DNA of 42,218 bases from Bacteroidetes bacterium GWA2_32_17 (GTDB taxonomy: Bacteria; Bacteroidota; Bacteroidia; Bacteroidales; GWA2-32-17): assembly GCA_001769035.1 (NCBI GenBank), contig MENF01000034.1, positions 1 to 42,218 on the forward strand, given 5' to 3'. The notes below the pieces were generated by a model. It was not told the DNA's origin. It was given only the letters and a program-made list of their open reading frames with translations, and did no database searches. Shown in pieces: positions 16,444-24,611 of the stretch. The position numbers were made by a program, and so were the translations under genes. Each line of letters begins with the position of its first letter. Position 1 is the stretch's first letter.

Positions 16444-17568
16444 TTATTCTAATTCTTTAGCAATATTAATTTTTAAGATTTCTGAAGTTCCACCACCAAT
16501 TAAAGTAAAACGGGCATCTCTTAAATATCTTTGTAACGGATAATCGTTTGCATAACCATACGATGCAAGTACGCGTGATGCAATGTCGCAGATGGAATTG
16601 GCACATTCGGAAGCATATAATTTTGCAATCATGGCTTCTTTTCTGCGTGATTTGTTATCGTCGCTAAGTGAAGCTGCATAAAGTGTATAAAGCTTAGCTG
16701 TTTGGAGTTGAACATCCATCTCGGCAAATTTCATTTTAATTGCCTGAAATTTATAAATTGGCTGACCGAATTGTTTTCTTTCTTTTGCATATTTTAAAGC
16801 ATCTTCAAAAGCTGCAGTGGCAACGCCAATAGAAAGAGCAGCTGTCATAATCCTGATTTCAGCAAGAATCTCAGTTAAATATTTTGTTCCATCACCGAGT
16901 TTTCCTAAAAGGTAATTTATTGGAAGTTTTACATTATCAAAATAAACTTCACTTGTAACAGAACCCCTTACACCAAGTTTTTCAATAGTTTTCCCGATTT
17001 TAACTCCTTTTAATTTAGCAGGAACAAAAAAGATGGAAAGCCCTTCAGCGGTATCAGTTTTTGCCAATACGGTAAAAAAATCAGCAACGGGTGCAGATGT
17101 AATCCAGGTTTTCTGACCTTCGAGAATAAAACCATCATCCATAACTTGTGCTTTACTTTGTATTCCAAATAAATCACTACCAGCATTAGGTTCTGTCATG
17201 CAAATACCACCAATTTTATTTCCTTTCAATGCTTCGTTGAAATATGATTTTACTTCATCATCACCTAAACGAAAAAGGAAATACGTTGCCATTAAAGATT
17301 GCATGGTACATGCAGCTGCTAATGAAAGAGAACCGCGTGAAAGTTCGATTACAGCTAAAGTATAAGAAACAATATCCATATTTGTTCCACCTGCTTCTTC
17401 AGGATATCTCATTCCAAAAAAACCTAAATCGCCAACTTCTTTAAACAACTCTTGTGGAAACTCATGGTTCTCGTCAATAGCTTGTGCATTGGGTACTACC
17501 CTCCTATCAACAAAATCTTTAAAGGTTTGCTGAATTTGCTTTTGTATTTCAGATAATTCAAAGTTCAT
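16444..17568 (-). CDS. acyl-CoA dehydrogenase lacking the catalytic Glu (decarboxylating, IaaF-like)
   Basis: A 374-residue acyl-CoA dehydrogenase fold: FAD/substrate motifs CMTEPNAGSD (123-132) and GQKTWITSAPVADFF, then KERKQFGQPIYKFQAIKMKFA and GYANDYPLQRYLRDARF. The catalytic base normally sits in IYEGT (Glu376 of MCAD); here the sequence is IGGGT with Gly359. The alternative site of isovaleryl-/long-chain enzymes (Glu254, just before an Arg) is Ile238. Both catalytic positions are therefore empty. This fits decarboxylating benzylmalonyl-CoA dehydrogenase (IaaF), in which loss of the 2-carboxy group is reported to replace proton abstraction. Predicted reaction: (2-aminobenzyl)malonyl-CoA to aminocinnamoyl-CoA + CO2. 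Its position beside the mutase supports this. Confidence 0.88.
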   Translation of the reverse strand: MNFELSEIQKQIQQTFKDFVDRRVVPNAQAIDENHEFPQELFKEVGDLGFFGMRYPEEAGGTNMDIVSYTLAVIELSRGSLSLAAACTMQSLMATYFLFRLGDDEVKSYFNEALKGNKIGGICMTEPNAGSDLFGIQSKAQVMDDGFILEGQKTWITSAPVADFFTVLAKTDTAEGLSIFFVPAKLKGVKIGKTIEKLGVRGSVTSEVYFDNVKLPINYLLGKLGDGTKYLTEILAEIRIMTAALSIGVATAAFEDALKYAKERKQFGQPIYKFQAIKMKFAEMDVQLQTAKLYTLYAASLSDDNKSRRKEAMIAKLYASECANSICDIASRVLASYGYANDYPLQRYLRDARFTLIGGGTSEILKINIAKELE

Positions 17569-17580
17569 TTTACTTTGTAG

Positions 17581-17988
17581 TTAATCAGGAATGACTGCTG
17601 TAGTTTCTATTTCAATTAATGCCGGATGATCTAATAAATCAACAACGAATATCATGCTCATACATGGGTAATGATTTCCCATTATTTCTTTCCAAACCTT
17701 TCCTAAATCTCGTCTAGATTCAAGATACTGGTTTCTATCTTTGCAGAAACAAGTCATTTTAACAATATGCTCTGGTTTTCCGCCAGCTTTTGTAATAACT
17801 GCAATAATATTTTTTAATGCCTGTTCAAATTGTGGAATTAATTTATCGCTATTAAATTTTTCATTCGAATCCCAACCTACTTGACCACCTAGATAAAGAG
17901 TTCGGCCTTTTTGAGCAAGGATTCCATTAGAATATCCTTTTGGTGATGGCCAGCCATCGGGAAGAATTGTTTCGTGTTTATTGTTCAT
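17581..17988 (-). CDS. RidA/YjgF/UK114 family protein without the deaminase Arg
   Basis: A 135-residue chorismate-mutase-like RidA fold. It shows GYSNGILAQKGRTLYLGGQVGW at the N-terminus, the central QFEQALKNIIAVITKAGGKPEHIVKMTCF, and the family tail ALIEIETTAVIP. The arginine that binds the substrate carboxylate in RidA (Arg105 of E. coli, in PARSC) aligns with Met110 (PCMSM), so 2-aminoacrylate deaminase activity is unlikely. It is 12 bases upstream of the dehydrogenase gene and in the same operon. It may handle a ring-opening or imine intermediate, but that is a guess. Confidence 0.85.
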   Translation of the reverse strand: MNNKHETILPDGWPSPKGYSNGILAQKGRTLYLGGQVGWDSNEKFNSDKLIPQFEQALKNIIAVITKAGGKPEHIVKMTCFCKDRNQYLESRRDLGKVWKEIMGNHYPCMSMIFVVDLLDHPALIEIETTAVIPD

Positions 17989-18064
17989 TATTTAAAAAGT
18001 TCAAAGTTAAAAAAAAGTTTATTGTTATATGTTAAAAAAGTTCATTGTTCTATGTTTATTTTTC

Positions 18065-18095
18065 TTTACGAAATACGAATTATACGAATGTACAA
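18065..18095. repeat. ACGAAATACGAAT repeat, copy B3
   Basis: Third copy of the ACGAAATACGAATT-TACGAATGTAC family, in the RidA/hydantoinase B spacer. Confidence 0.65.
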
Positions 18096-18134
18096 ATAAA
18101 ATATTGTTTCATTGTTCTATGTTAAAAAATGTTT

Positions 18135-18195
18135 ACCCCGTTGGATATTTGTTTTTATTTTCACTCCGTTGTTCAATGGGATTATCCTACGGGGT
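18135..18195. repeat. inverted repeat ACCCCGTTGGATA / TATCCTACGGGGT
   Basis: 13-bp arms with one mismatch (18135-18147 and 18183-18195) enclose a 35-base loop that contains a further short stem, TCCGTTG/AATGGGA. It lies inside the operon between hydantoinase B and the RidA gene and has no T-run. It could be a processing or attenuation hairpin, or a dispersed repeat. Confidence 0.55.
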
Positions 18196-18230
18196 GAATT
18201 GTTCTATATTCATTGCCAACTGCTGACTGT

Positions 18231-19973
18231 TCATTGTTTTTTGGTTCTTAATTTATTTGTTTCAATTATATCAATTTCAAAACTTTCATTTTTAAAGATA
18301 ACGCCATATTCTTTAGCTGCCTGAGCTTTTGTAACTATTTCGTTTTGAACATCTTGTTGGACACTATTAACATCTCTTTCTTTTGGATTTCCATATCCTC
18401 CTCCTCCTCCTGCAATTTGTTTATAAACAGTTCCATCAGGGATACTTTCAATTAAATCTTTACTTAAAGGTGTATGAAGTTTTCCATCGGGATACTTTAA
18501 ATTAATACTGTTCAAAATACTTCCTTTTCCGCCAAATAAACCATAATTTGATTCTACATCACCATCTCCAAAAACCACCATTGTGGCATTGTCGCCACCC
18601 ATTTTAATAAAAGTTTCAACACCTAATCCACCTCTCCATTTTCCAACCCCGCCCGAATCAGTAAGAAATTCGTGTTTTAGTATCTGATGTGGCGTTTGTT
18701 GTTCGTACATTTCATAGTCCTGGTCGAGAAGTCCGCCCGAAGCATCAATCATTCCAATGTGGTCGTATCCGTCATCGCCTTGTAATGCACCGGAACCACC
18801 TTTTAATCCCATAAAGCAAATGTCAACGTATTTTTCGTTTGTTCGTGGGTGTTTCCCGGTAAAAAGAGAACAAAGCAAATGATTCCATCCGGCAGTAACC
18901 CTGTTGGGCATGGCAGGACCGAGTGCTTTAAAAATAGAATCGGCTATCTGTGGACATAAATGATTTCCGAAAGTAGTTGCTTTGGGATAAGACGCGTTTA
19001 GAATAGTTCCTTCGGGAACAATATAAGTTAATGGCTTTATCATTCCTTCGTTGTGAGAAATATCGGGATTAACCATTTGTAAAAAAGTAAGAGTAATTGC
19101 CGAACATGACGAAGTATATGTTCCGTTAACAAAGCCATTAGTCTGAGGAGAAGATTCTGAAAAATCGAATGTAATGCTCTCATCCTCAACAATAATTTTT
19201 GCTTTAATTTCGAATTCTGAACCCAAATGTTTGCCATCGTAATATACCTTACTGCTTCCATAATAAGTACCATTGGGAACAGATGAAATTTCCGAACGCA
19301 TCATCTTTTCAGTACTTCCGAATAATTCCAATTTATGAGCTTCAAAACATTCAATTCCATATTTAGAAATCAATGTATTTAACCTTCGTTCACCAAGCGT
19401 GCATGCACCAATCTGTGCTTTAATATCTTCCTGCACCATGATTAAGCGAATATTAGCAAAAATTAAATTCCATACATCCTGACGCAACACTCCTTTTTCG
19501 TATAATTTAACTGCAGGAATTCGCAATGCTTCCTGCCAAACCTCTGTTGCATTTGGGTTGTATCCACCCTGAACAGCACCACCAATATCTGCCTGATGTC
19601 CCTTCGCTGCTGACCAGCCCACTAAAACATCATTGCAAAATATAGGTTTAAAAATAGCAACATCGTTATTCTGATTACCCATCGAAAACACGTCGTTATG
19701 AATAATAACATCGCCCGGAAAAATATTTTTACCGTATTGATTAATAATAACTTTACAAACAGGACCTAAAGAAAAACTTAAGATTGGAAGATTTTCGGTT
19801 TGCTCAAGCATATTTCCTTCTGCATCATATAAACCTGTTACAAAATCTTTTGCTTCGCACAATATTGGTGAGCGTGTAGTTTTTGTAAGCGAAATGCTCA
19901 TTTCATCGGTAATTGACCGAAAGGCACGCTGAAAAATGGAAAGGAGAATGTTATCTATTTTTATTTCAGACAT
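18231..19973 (-). CDS. hyuB: hydantoinase/oxoprolinase subunit B
   Basis: A 580-residue HyuB family protein. Marks include FVTGLYDAEGNMLEQTENLP near residue 44, the metal-binding-type stretch GDVIIHNDVFSMGNQNNDV (about 102-120), GHQADIGGAVQGGYNP (about 140), a C-terminal GGLGVETFIKMGG block and the Gly-rich IAGGGGGYGNPKERD end. It forms a complex with HyuA, encoded 3 bases upstream. Together they hydrolyse a cyclic amide with ATP, as hydantoinase, 5-oxoprolinase and acetophenone carboxylase relatives do. In the proposed pathway the pair opens the lactam ring of 2-oxindole-3-acetate to give (2-aminophenyl)succinate. Confidence 0.92.
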   Translation of the reverse strand: MSEIKIDNILLSIFQRAFRSITDEMSISLTKTTRSPILCEAKDFVTGLYDAEGNMLEQTENLPILSFSLGPVCKVIINQYGKNIFPGDVIIHNDVFSMGNQNNDVAIFKPIFCNDVLVGWSAAKGHQADIGGAVQGGYNPNATEVWQEALRIPAVKLYEKGVLRQDVWNLIFANIRLIMVQEDIKAQIGACTLGERRLNTLISKYGIECFEAHKLELFGSTEKMMRSEISSVPNGTYYGSSKVYYDGKHLGSEFEIKAKIIVEDESITFDFSESSPQTNGFVNGTYTSSCSAITLTFLQMVNPDISHNEGMIKPLTYIVPEGTILNASYPKATTFGNHLCPQIADSIFKALGPAMPNRVTAGWNHLLCSLFTGKHPRTNEKYVDICFMGLKGGSGALQGDDGYDHIGMIDASGGLLDQDYEMYEQQTPHQILKHEFLTDSGGVGKWRGGLGVETFIKMGGDNATMVVFGDGDVESNYGLFGGKGSILNSINLKYPDGKLHTPLSKDLIESIPDGTVYKQIAGGGGGYGNPKERDVNSVQQDVQNEIVTKAQAAKEYGVIFKNESFEIDIIETNKLRTKKQ

Positions 19974-19976
19974 TAT

Positions 19977-22118
19977 TTAAACGTTATTTGATATTAGTTT
20001 TTGAGTTGAAATATTTTTTTCGAAGCCATTTGGCATAAGAAATTTATTATAAACAACAAAGCAGCCACCAATTCCTGTTTCGCAATTATAAGAGCCACCA
20101 ATAAAAATAGTTGTATTAATTTGCTCAATTAGAGCAGGACCTTCAATTTTAAAATTATTGAACAAAATATCACCATCATAAACTGGTACTTCTTGCATAG
20201 AATCAGTTTCAGGAATATAAGCTGGTCTTCTACATTTTAATGCTTGTTCAAGACTTTCGGCGCCTTTAATTTTATTTCCCGAAAGTGATTGTGGCTTTTC
20301 GGTAACACCCACTGCTCTTAATCTTACATTGATAATTTCTAGTTCTGTACCTTCATTTTTTAGTTCATAGCCATATTTACGGTTATGTTCTTTATGAAAT
20401 GCCTCAATAATTGAAGCGGTATTGAATTCGTTAATATCTTTCATTAATACTTCAAGTGGAACTTCGTGGAACTGCCCAACATAACGAATATCAAGTGATG
20501 GATTATATTCAATTTTTTCTTTGGAAATGCCTTCTTCAGTTAAAGTTCTAATTGCCTCATCTTTCATTTGAGCAAAAAAAGCAAGGAATTTCTTTTTATC
20601 TATTTTTGAGAATCGGGTCATGTACGAGCGAACATAATCGTGCTTAAGATCACCAAGAAGCATTCCTGCTGCGCAAAAAATAGAGGCAACATCGGGAACA
20701 ACGAACATAGGAATTTCCAATTCCCTGCATATTTCGCCTGCATGAATAGAACCGGCACCACCGGCACAGAGCATTAAAAATTCTCTGGGGTCGTAACCTC
20801 TTTCAACCGAAACCTGGCGAACACCCTGAGCCATATTCATATTTATTACACGATACATTCCGGCAGCCGTTTTCATGGCATCAAGACCAAGAGTTATACC
20901 TAATGTTTTTTTAGTAAGAACAATAGTTTTTTCTTTATTCAGAATATATTTTCCGCCGGCAAAAAAATTCGGGTCAAGATAACCGAGAATTAAATCGGCA
21001 TCGGTACATGCAGGTTCAATTCCATCTCTGTTATAAGAAATTGGACCGGGTAACGAGCCAGCACTTTTTGGTCCCATCTGAAGCAAATCTCCTTTATCAA
21101 TCCAGCCAATACTACCACCACCAGCTCCAATTGTAACAATATCTAATGTTGGTAATGCAATTCTGTGCCTATCAATACTTCCATCGGTACTTGTAACACA
21201 TTTTCGATTAACAACTAACGAAGCATCGAAACTTGTACCACCCATATCCATTGTTATACAATTATCGAAACCTAAAAGTTCAGCATAATAGGCACCGGCA
21301 ATAGGAGCTGCTGCGGGACCGGAAAGAACTGTAACAGCAGCAATTTTTCGAGCAACATCAGGTGTTACCACCCCGCCGTTCGACTGCATAATCATTAGTT
21401 TACCATTAAAGTTGATGTCATATAATTTACACAACAGTGCTTCGAGATATTTGGCGATAACAACACCAATATAAGCGTTGATGCAGGTTGTGCTGACTCT
21501 TTCGTAAAAACGCACGGAAGGAAGGACTTCATAAGAACCGGAAATAAACAAATTGGGTAAAGCTTTTCTTAAATATTCAGTTGCAATTTTTTCGTGCTCG
21601 TTATTAAGATAAGAATTTATAAAACAAATTGCAATTGCCTTTACTTCCTCTTTCTTAAGCTGTTCAATTATTTTGTCAAGTTCTGAAGTTTTTACAGGTA
21701 AAATTGAGTTACCTAAAGCATCAATTCTTTCATCAATGGTAAATCTTAGATGCCTGGGAACTAAAGGTTTTACATTCTTATAATGATTATTATACCGTTC
21801 TTCACGAATACCCCGGCGCATTTCCAAAGCATCTCTAAAACCTTTTGTGGTTATTAATGCAGTTTTTGCTCCGTTCATAGTAAGTAATGCATTAGTTGCA
21901 ACTGTAGTGCCGTGAACAATAGTGTCGATATCATTAATAAAAGAACTTAATTCAAGATTTAATTTTTGGGCAATTTCTTTTATTCCGGTAATAAAACCGA
22001 TGGAAGAATCCTGAGGCGTTGAAAGTGTTTTGTGAATTAATGAAGAGCCGTCGTTACCAACAAGAAAAAAATCTGTAAATGTTCCGCCTACATCAATGCC
22101 TAATTTGTATCCTTTCAT
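19977..22118 (-). CDS. hyuA: hydantoinase/oxoprolinase subunit A (ATP-binding)
   Basis: A 713-residue HyuA family ATPase subunit with two ASKHA phosphate loops: LGIDVGGTFTDFFLVG (residues 6-21) and CITMDMGGTSFDASLV (about 289-304). Between them is VHGTTVATNALLTMNGAKTA and then GFRDALEMRRG. The C-terminal region (from about 500) has the usual beta-rich domain with RYVGQFHEVPLEV. It activates the amide with ATP for hydrolysis by HyuB. Its 3-base spacing from hyuB implies tight co-translation. In this cluster, ATP spent here would be the main energy cost of ring opening. The substrate is inferred from context. Confidence 0.93.
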   Translation of the reverse strand: MKGYKLGIDVGGTFTDFFLVGNDGSSLIHKTLSTPQDSSIGFITGIKEIAQKLNLELSSFINDIDTIVHGTTVATNALLTMNGAKTALITTKGFRDALEMRRGIREERYNNHYKNVKPLVPRHLRFTIDERIDALGNSILPVKTSELDKIIEQLKKEEVKAIAICFINSYLNNEHEKIATEYLRKALPNLFISGSYEVLPSVRFYERVSTTCINAYIGVVIAKYLEALLCKLYDINFNGKLMIMQSNGGVVTPDVARKIAAVTVLSGPAAAPIAGAYYAELLGFDNCITMDMGGTSFDASLVVNRKCVTSTDGSIDRHRIALPTLDIVTIGAGGGSIGWIDKGDLLQMGPKSAGSLPGPISYNRDGIEPACTDADLILGYLDPNFFAGGKYILNKEKTIVLTKKTLGITLGLDAMKTAAGMYRVINMNMAQGVRQVSVERGYDPREFLMLCAGGAGSIHAGEICRELEIPMFVVPDVASIFCAAGMLLGDLKHDYVRSYMTRFSKIDKKKFLAFFAQMKDEAIRTLTEEGISKEKIEYNPSLDIRYVGQFHEVPLEVLMKDINEFNTASIIEAFHKEHNRKYGYELKNEGTELEIINVRLRAVGVTEKPQSLSGNKIKGAESLEQALKCRRPAYIPETDSMQEVPVYDGDILFNNFKIEGPALIEQINTTIFIGGSYNCETGIGGCFVVYNKFLMPNGFEKNISTQKLISNNV

Positions 22119-22145
22119 TAAATTTAACTTAATGTATTTCTAATA

Positions 22146-23156
22146 TTAATCCTTTATGCACCGTACAGAAAACCCATTACTCTTAGGGTTGTTGCTTCTG
22201 CTTACATTGCTGTAACCATAGTCCAAAGCACGAACCCAGGCAGTGCTTGCATCATTCGATGTAGAACTCCAATAGAAACCATAGACTCCTTTATCGTAGA
22301 ATACTCCTGTAGAAAATAAACGGTCGCCACCCGGAAGAGCTGTAAAACCTGTCTCGTTTGTGGCTCCTGTATTAGGACTTTGCCAATGTGTTGTTCCTGA
22401 TTCTTTAAGTTTACCGCCAGCAACGCCTTCACCTCCTAAATAGGTTGTCAATGTTGTCCAGTCGGCATCGGTAGGTACATGCCAACCGACGGGAGCTATA
22501 TTTCGGTTATCGTTTACAGCATACCAGTTATATAATCTGCCATAAGTTATTGAACTGTTAACACTGTTATTATAATTGCAGTAAGCACCAGTAACAGTGC
22601 CTGCCCATGCAGAATTAGATGTTATATTGGCAATAGTATCGCCATTACGGTATTTGGTTGTTTTAAGGTTCTCTATCATCCATACCTGTGTTCCAATAGT
22701 TACAGTATTATAAACATTGCCGTCAATATCAGTAACAGTATTTCCACTTCCCTGTAATGTTGTAAAAGAAACATTGCTGCCGTATCCTGTGCCATTGCTG
22801 TTAGTAGCATAAGCTCTTACATAATAAGTAGTGCTGTCGGTTAAGTTAGTAATGTTACTCGTAAAAATGCCTGTACCTGTTCCATTTGATGATTTACTAT
22901 CTGCAATTGTCGGATTTTGCAAAATACTCCAACAAACTCCTCTTGCCGTAACTGTTGCACCACCATCAGAAGTAATGTTGCCTCCGCATGAAGCAGAATT
23001 TTGTGAAATATTGCTTATTGCAGAAGTAGTAAGAACCGGAACTTGCCCTGTAGGAGTTGAATTGCTGTCATCCTTTTTTTTGCAACCATTTATAATAAAT
23101 AATAGTAACCCTATTGAAATTAACGGGTAAAATAAAATTCTGTTTTTCTTTCTCAT
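22146..23156 (-). CDS. FISUMP-domain lipoprotein with FN3-like domain
   Basis: A 336-residue secreted lipoprotein. The signal LLFIINGC ends at Cys25, followed by KKKDD. A fibronectin-III/Ig-like segment (about 40-135) has the Bacteroidota phrase GGNITSDGGATVTARGVCWS and TYYVRAYATNSNGTGYG. A Fibrobacter-succinogenes-major-paralogue (FISUMP) domain follows (about 140-336: DIDGNVYNTVTIGTQVWMIE, then APVGWHVPTDADW and the GFSVRCIKD end). Such proteins are surface proteins of unknown function. The gene starts the large minus-strand catabolic operon and ends 27 bases before hyuA. A link with the pathway is not obvious. Confidence 0.9.
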   Translation of the reverse strand: MRKKNRILFYPLISIGLLLFIINGCKKKDDSNSTPTGQVPVLTTSAISNISQNSASCGGNITSDGGATVTARGVCWSILQNPTIADSKSSNGTGTGIFTSNITNLTDSTTYYVRAYATNSNGTGYGSNVSFTTLQGSGNTVTDIDGNVYNTVTIGTQVWMIENLKTTKYRNGDTIANITSNSAWAGTVTGAYCNYNNSVNSSITYGRLYNWYAVNDNRNIAPVGWHVPTDADWTTLTTYLGGEGVAGGKLKESGTTHWQSPNTGATNETGFTALPGGDRLFSTGVFYDKGVYGFYWSSTSNDASTAWVRALDYGYSNVSRSNNPKSNGFSVRCIKD

Positions 23157-23241
23157 AATATTTATATTAATAATATTTTTATGATTATATCTGGATTTAA
23201 CATTAGCATATATTGAGAGATTTTTCTTTAACTTTCATGCC

Positions 23242-23249
23242 CAAAGGTA
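23242..23249 (-). promoter_or_regulatory. candidate -7 box for the large minus-strand operon
   Basis: On the minus strand 23249-23242 reads TACCTTTG, matching TAnnTTTG, about 85 bases before the lipoprotein start. No convincing -33 TTTG is seen at the right distance, so the call is tentative. Confidence 0.4.
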
Positions 23250-23349
23250 GAAAAAATATTTTATAAAAAAATAATAGTAACAATTCAGTGTCTATTAAAA
23301 GTACCTAAGATATTGGAAGGGAATAATTATTTTTAAGGTTGAGCGTAAG

Positions 23350-23591
23350 GGTGAGATTGAAAAAGATTGAGAAACAGGCAATGTCATTCTGAGTGATTAG
23401 CGAAGAACTTAGCGAAGCGATTTCACGAACACATTGAAAATAAAATTAAAAATGTGAGTAATCTATTCTTAAAATGCTATAGGAAAAGATTGAGAAGAAA
23501 GATTGAAAAAAAAAGATTGAATAGATTGAGAAGACAAGATTGAAGAACGTCTTCATCAATCTTATCAATCTTCTTCAATCTACATCAATCT
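23350..23591. repeat. AGATTGA ... TCAATCT inverted repeat array
   Basis: The 666-base gap between divergent operons (23157-23822) holds AGATTGA-type heptamers at about 23352, 23363, 23487, 23500, 23514, 23523 and 23537. These are followed by the reverse complement TCAATCT at 23556, 23565, 23575 and 23585. The block 23514-23591 can fold into a long imperfect hairpin centred near 23549. A 44-bp dispersed repeat is embedded at 23382-23425. The rest of the gap is AT-rich with no coding potential. Confidence 0.75.
23382..23425 (+). repeat. 44-bp dispersed repeat, copy 2
   Basis: Plus-strand copy beginning TGTCATTCTGAGTGATTAGC. It matches the minus-strand copy at 6671-6714 at 42 of 44 positions. 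Confidence 0.8.
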
Positions 23592-23647
23592 GAAAAACAT
23601 AATAAATTGAGTATCAATAAACTTAAAAATATAAACAAAAAAAAATA

Positions 23648-23677
23648 TTTTGAATTAAGAAAAAAAGTGTATATTTA
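23648..23677 (+). promoter_or_regulatory. candidate promoter for the 23823-25196 gene pair
   Basis: TTTTG (23648-23652), 17 bases, then TATATTTA (23670-23677), a near match to TTTG-N19/20-TAnnTTTG. Transcription would start near 23683, with a leader of about 140 nt. Confidence 0.45.
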
Positions 23678-23822
23678 CATCGTCAAACAATTAAATATTA
23701 AAAAGGAATTTAGTTCAAAACGGCACAAAACCCTAAATTTGAATTAATTTTATAAAAAATTATTTTAATTAAATTGTTTTGTGTATCAATTTTATGAAAC
23801 CTGACAATTAAAAATATTAGCA

Positions 23823-24608
23823 ATGTATATGAACGGAAAAATTTTATTTACAGTAATCTTATGTTTTTTATTAATAGGTAAATCGTATTCCCAAAACCAA
23901 TTCGATTCAGTTAGGTATTTTGGAATAGAAGTTGGAAACACATTTTTACCATTTAATATACCCGATTATAGCTTTATTAGAGCCGACAACTCTTCAAACA
24001 ATAACGATAATTCTGCAATAAATTTAACAGGCAGGTATAACGAATTTCAGTTTAGTATAAAAACTGAGACAAGAAGTTTAAAAAATAAATTAGGACTACT
24101 CTATGGCATCCGGCTTACATATATTACTAGCAGTCTTGGAAAGCAAGATATATGGTCTAAAAATGATAAATACTTTTATTTGCTTGTTAATCAAAGTAAT
24201 ACTAGCTCAGAAATTTTAAGAGTAAATGAAATAAATCAAAATTCGTATTTTATAGGAATTCCCTTAGAATTAAGATACTTTACTTCGCATAATCGTTTTT
24301 TTAGGTTTTATTTTAAAACATCTGTTGATTTAAGTTATAAATTTTTCACTAAGAATGATGTGATATTTTATAACGACAATATGGAAAGTTATACTACTGA
24401 TGTAATTAATAAATTTGCTAAACCAAGCCCATTTCATTGTAATATAAATTTTGGAGCAGGTATAAAATTGGGTAAAGAAGGTAAATTTAATATTAACATA
24501 GAGGCATTTGCAGTATCTTTTAACATTGTAAAAACAAACTCAAGCATAGTTAGAACTGGTATAGGAGGCGGGATGCAGGTTAATTTATTAATTCCGTTAA
24601 AATTTTAA
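23823..24608 (+). CDS. exported outer-membrane beta-barrel-like protein, unknown function
   Basis: 261 residues with a Sec signal peptide (KILFTVILCFLLIGKSYSQN, cleavage near residue 24). The rest consists of alternating amphipathic strands ending in Phe (GGGMQVNLLIPLKF), typical of small PorT/OmpA-like barrels of Bacteroidota; repeated GIRLTY, IPLELRYF and NINFGAGIKLG segments look like barrel strands. No specific family is recognised. It is 3 bases upstream of a lipoprotein gene, so the two are probably an operon. Met at 23829 is an alternative start. Confidence 0.75.
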   Translation: MYMNGKILFTVILCFLLIGKSYSQNQFDSVRYFGIEVGNTFLPFNIPDYSFIRADNSSNNNDNSAINLTGRYNEFQFSIKTETRSLKNKLGLLYGIRLTYITSSLGKQDIWSKNDKYFYLLVNQSNTSSEILRVNEINQNSYFIGIPLELRYFTSHNRFFRFYFKTSVDLSYKFFTKNDVIFYNDNMESYTTDVINKFAKPSPFHCNINFGAGIKLGKEGKFNINIEAFAVSFNIVKTNSSIVRTGIGGGMQVNLLIPLKF

Positions 24609-24611
24609 TTT

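Noticed and set aside
18231-22118. 5-oxoprolinase or hydantoin salvage operon
   Set aside because: The HyuA/HyuB family alone would allow it, but the linked mutase, CoA-transferase, IOR and dehydrogenase have no role in oxoproline or hydantoin use.
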